Part shown: one piece after another, positions 63,872 through 64,000 of the stretch | How the letters are laid out: each line of letters starts with the position of its first letter | How positions within the stretch are numbered: position 1 is the first letter of the stretch | Source: Reticulitermes speratus | Lineage: Eukaryota; Arthropoda; Insecta; Blattodea; Rhinotermitidae | Assembly (NCBI GenBank): GCA_021186555.1 | Contig: JAJKFL010000014.1 | Span: forward strand, 43,856,700-43,920,699 | DNA length: 64,000 nucleotides | Reading direction: 5' to 3' | Translations under genes and position numbers: made by a program | The notes under the pieces: generated by a model | Seen by the model: only the letters and a program-made list of their open reading frames with translations | The model's database searches: none | Told to the model about the DNA's origin: nothing

Positions 63872-64000
63872 ATGCAGCACCGGTGGAATGATACTGACAG
63901 GGGAAAAGCGAAGTGCTCGGAGAAAAACCTGTCCCAGTTTCACTTTGTCCACCACAAAATCCCACATGGACTGGCCCGGGATTTTTTTTTTTTTGGTCTG
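63872..64000 (-). mobile_element. SINE-D, minus strand, cut by the window end
   Basis: In plus-strand reading: GCACCGGTGGAATGATACTG, AAGTGCTCGGAGAAAAACC, CACTTTGTCCACCACAAAAT and CCCACATGGACTGGCCCGGG. A T-run and the window edge follow. The GAAGTGCTCGGAG stretch is the empty-site form of the LINE-1 insertion at 52536. Confidence 0.82.

Overview
This is a gene-poor stretch of animal nuclear DNA built almost entirely from tandem repeats and transposable-element remains. I found no bacterial-type gene order, no rRNA and no convincing host protein-coding gene. The retrotransposon protein, the tRNA-derived SINEs and several DNA-transposon ends are of insect type. From remembered similarity of the SINE heads and LINE tails I think of a cockroach or termite (Blattodea, perhaps Periplaneta). 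That is an inference which a database search would settle.

Layout. 1-1650: two head-to-tail copies of an element carrying a 114-bp satellite. 1662-9575: a SINE, a decayed DNA transposon, and 27-, ~92- and 49-bp arrays. 9936-16994: a SINE, a 51/47-bp array bounded by direct repeats, a ~480-bp MITE, a 30-bp array and a hAT-like MITE. 17390-25732: 27-, 23-, 99- and 40-bp arrays mixed with LINE tails, including a composite module present twice. 26971-30187: a 26-bp array of about 124 units. 30280-42345: hAT remnant, 114-bp element, 37-bp and 61-bp arrays, nested SINEs, then another 114-bp element in inverted orientation. 42346-50690: SINE pieces, a 25-bp array, a fourth 114-bp element, a palindromic MITE, and a transposase remnant whose C-terminal coding part has grown into an 18-unit in-frame array. 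50930-53185: SINE-in-SINE and LINE-in-SINE nests around a 32-bp array. 55949-61986: an 18-bp array, the second ~500-bp MITE, and a nearly full-length RTE-like LINE inserted in a hAT MITE with a 10-bp target duplication. 62193-64000: a SINE with two internal tandem expansions, a LINE tail, a small palindromic element and a SINE cut by the window edge.

By my boundaries about 29 kb of 64 kb (roughly 45%) is tandem array. Unit lengths include 18, 19, 23, 25, 26, 27, 30, 32, 37, 38, 39, 40, 49, 47/51, 61, 74, ~92, 99 and 114 bp. Where a unit is a multiple of three, or has no stop in any frame, it creates long artificial open frames on one or both strands; I do not call these genes. The only protein-coding content I support is transposon-derived: the LINE polyprotein (one frameshift, one altered catalytic residue), truncated LINE ORF ends, and two transposase C-termini.

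The main theme is that transposons seed minisatellites. In at least three families (the SINE at 62193, the transposase at 49737 and the dispersed 114-bp element) the repeat unit can be read as a piece of a mobile element, or travels with fixed mobile-element flanks. Names SINE-A, -B, -C, -D and LINE-1, LINE-2 are local labels used only in this annotation.
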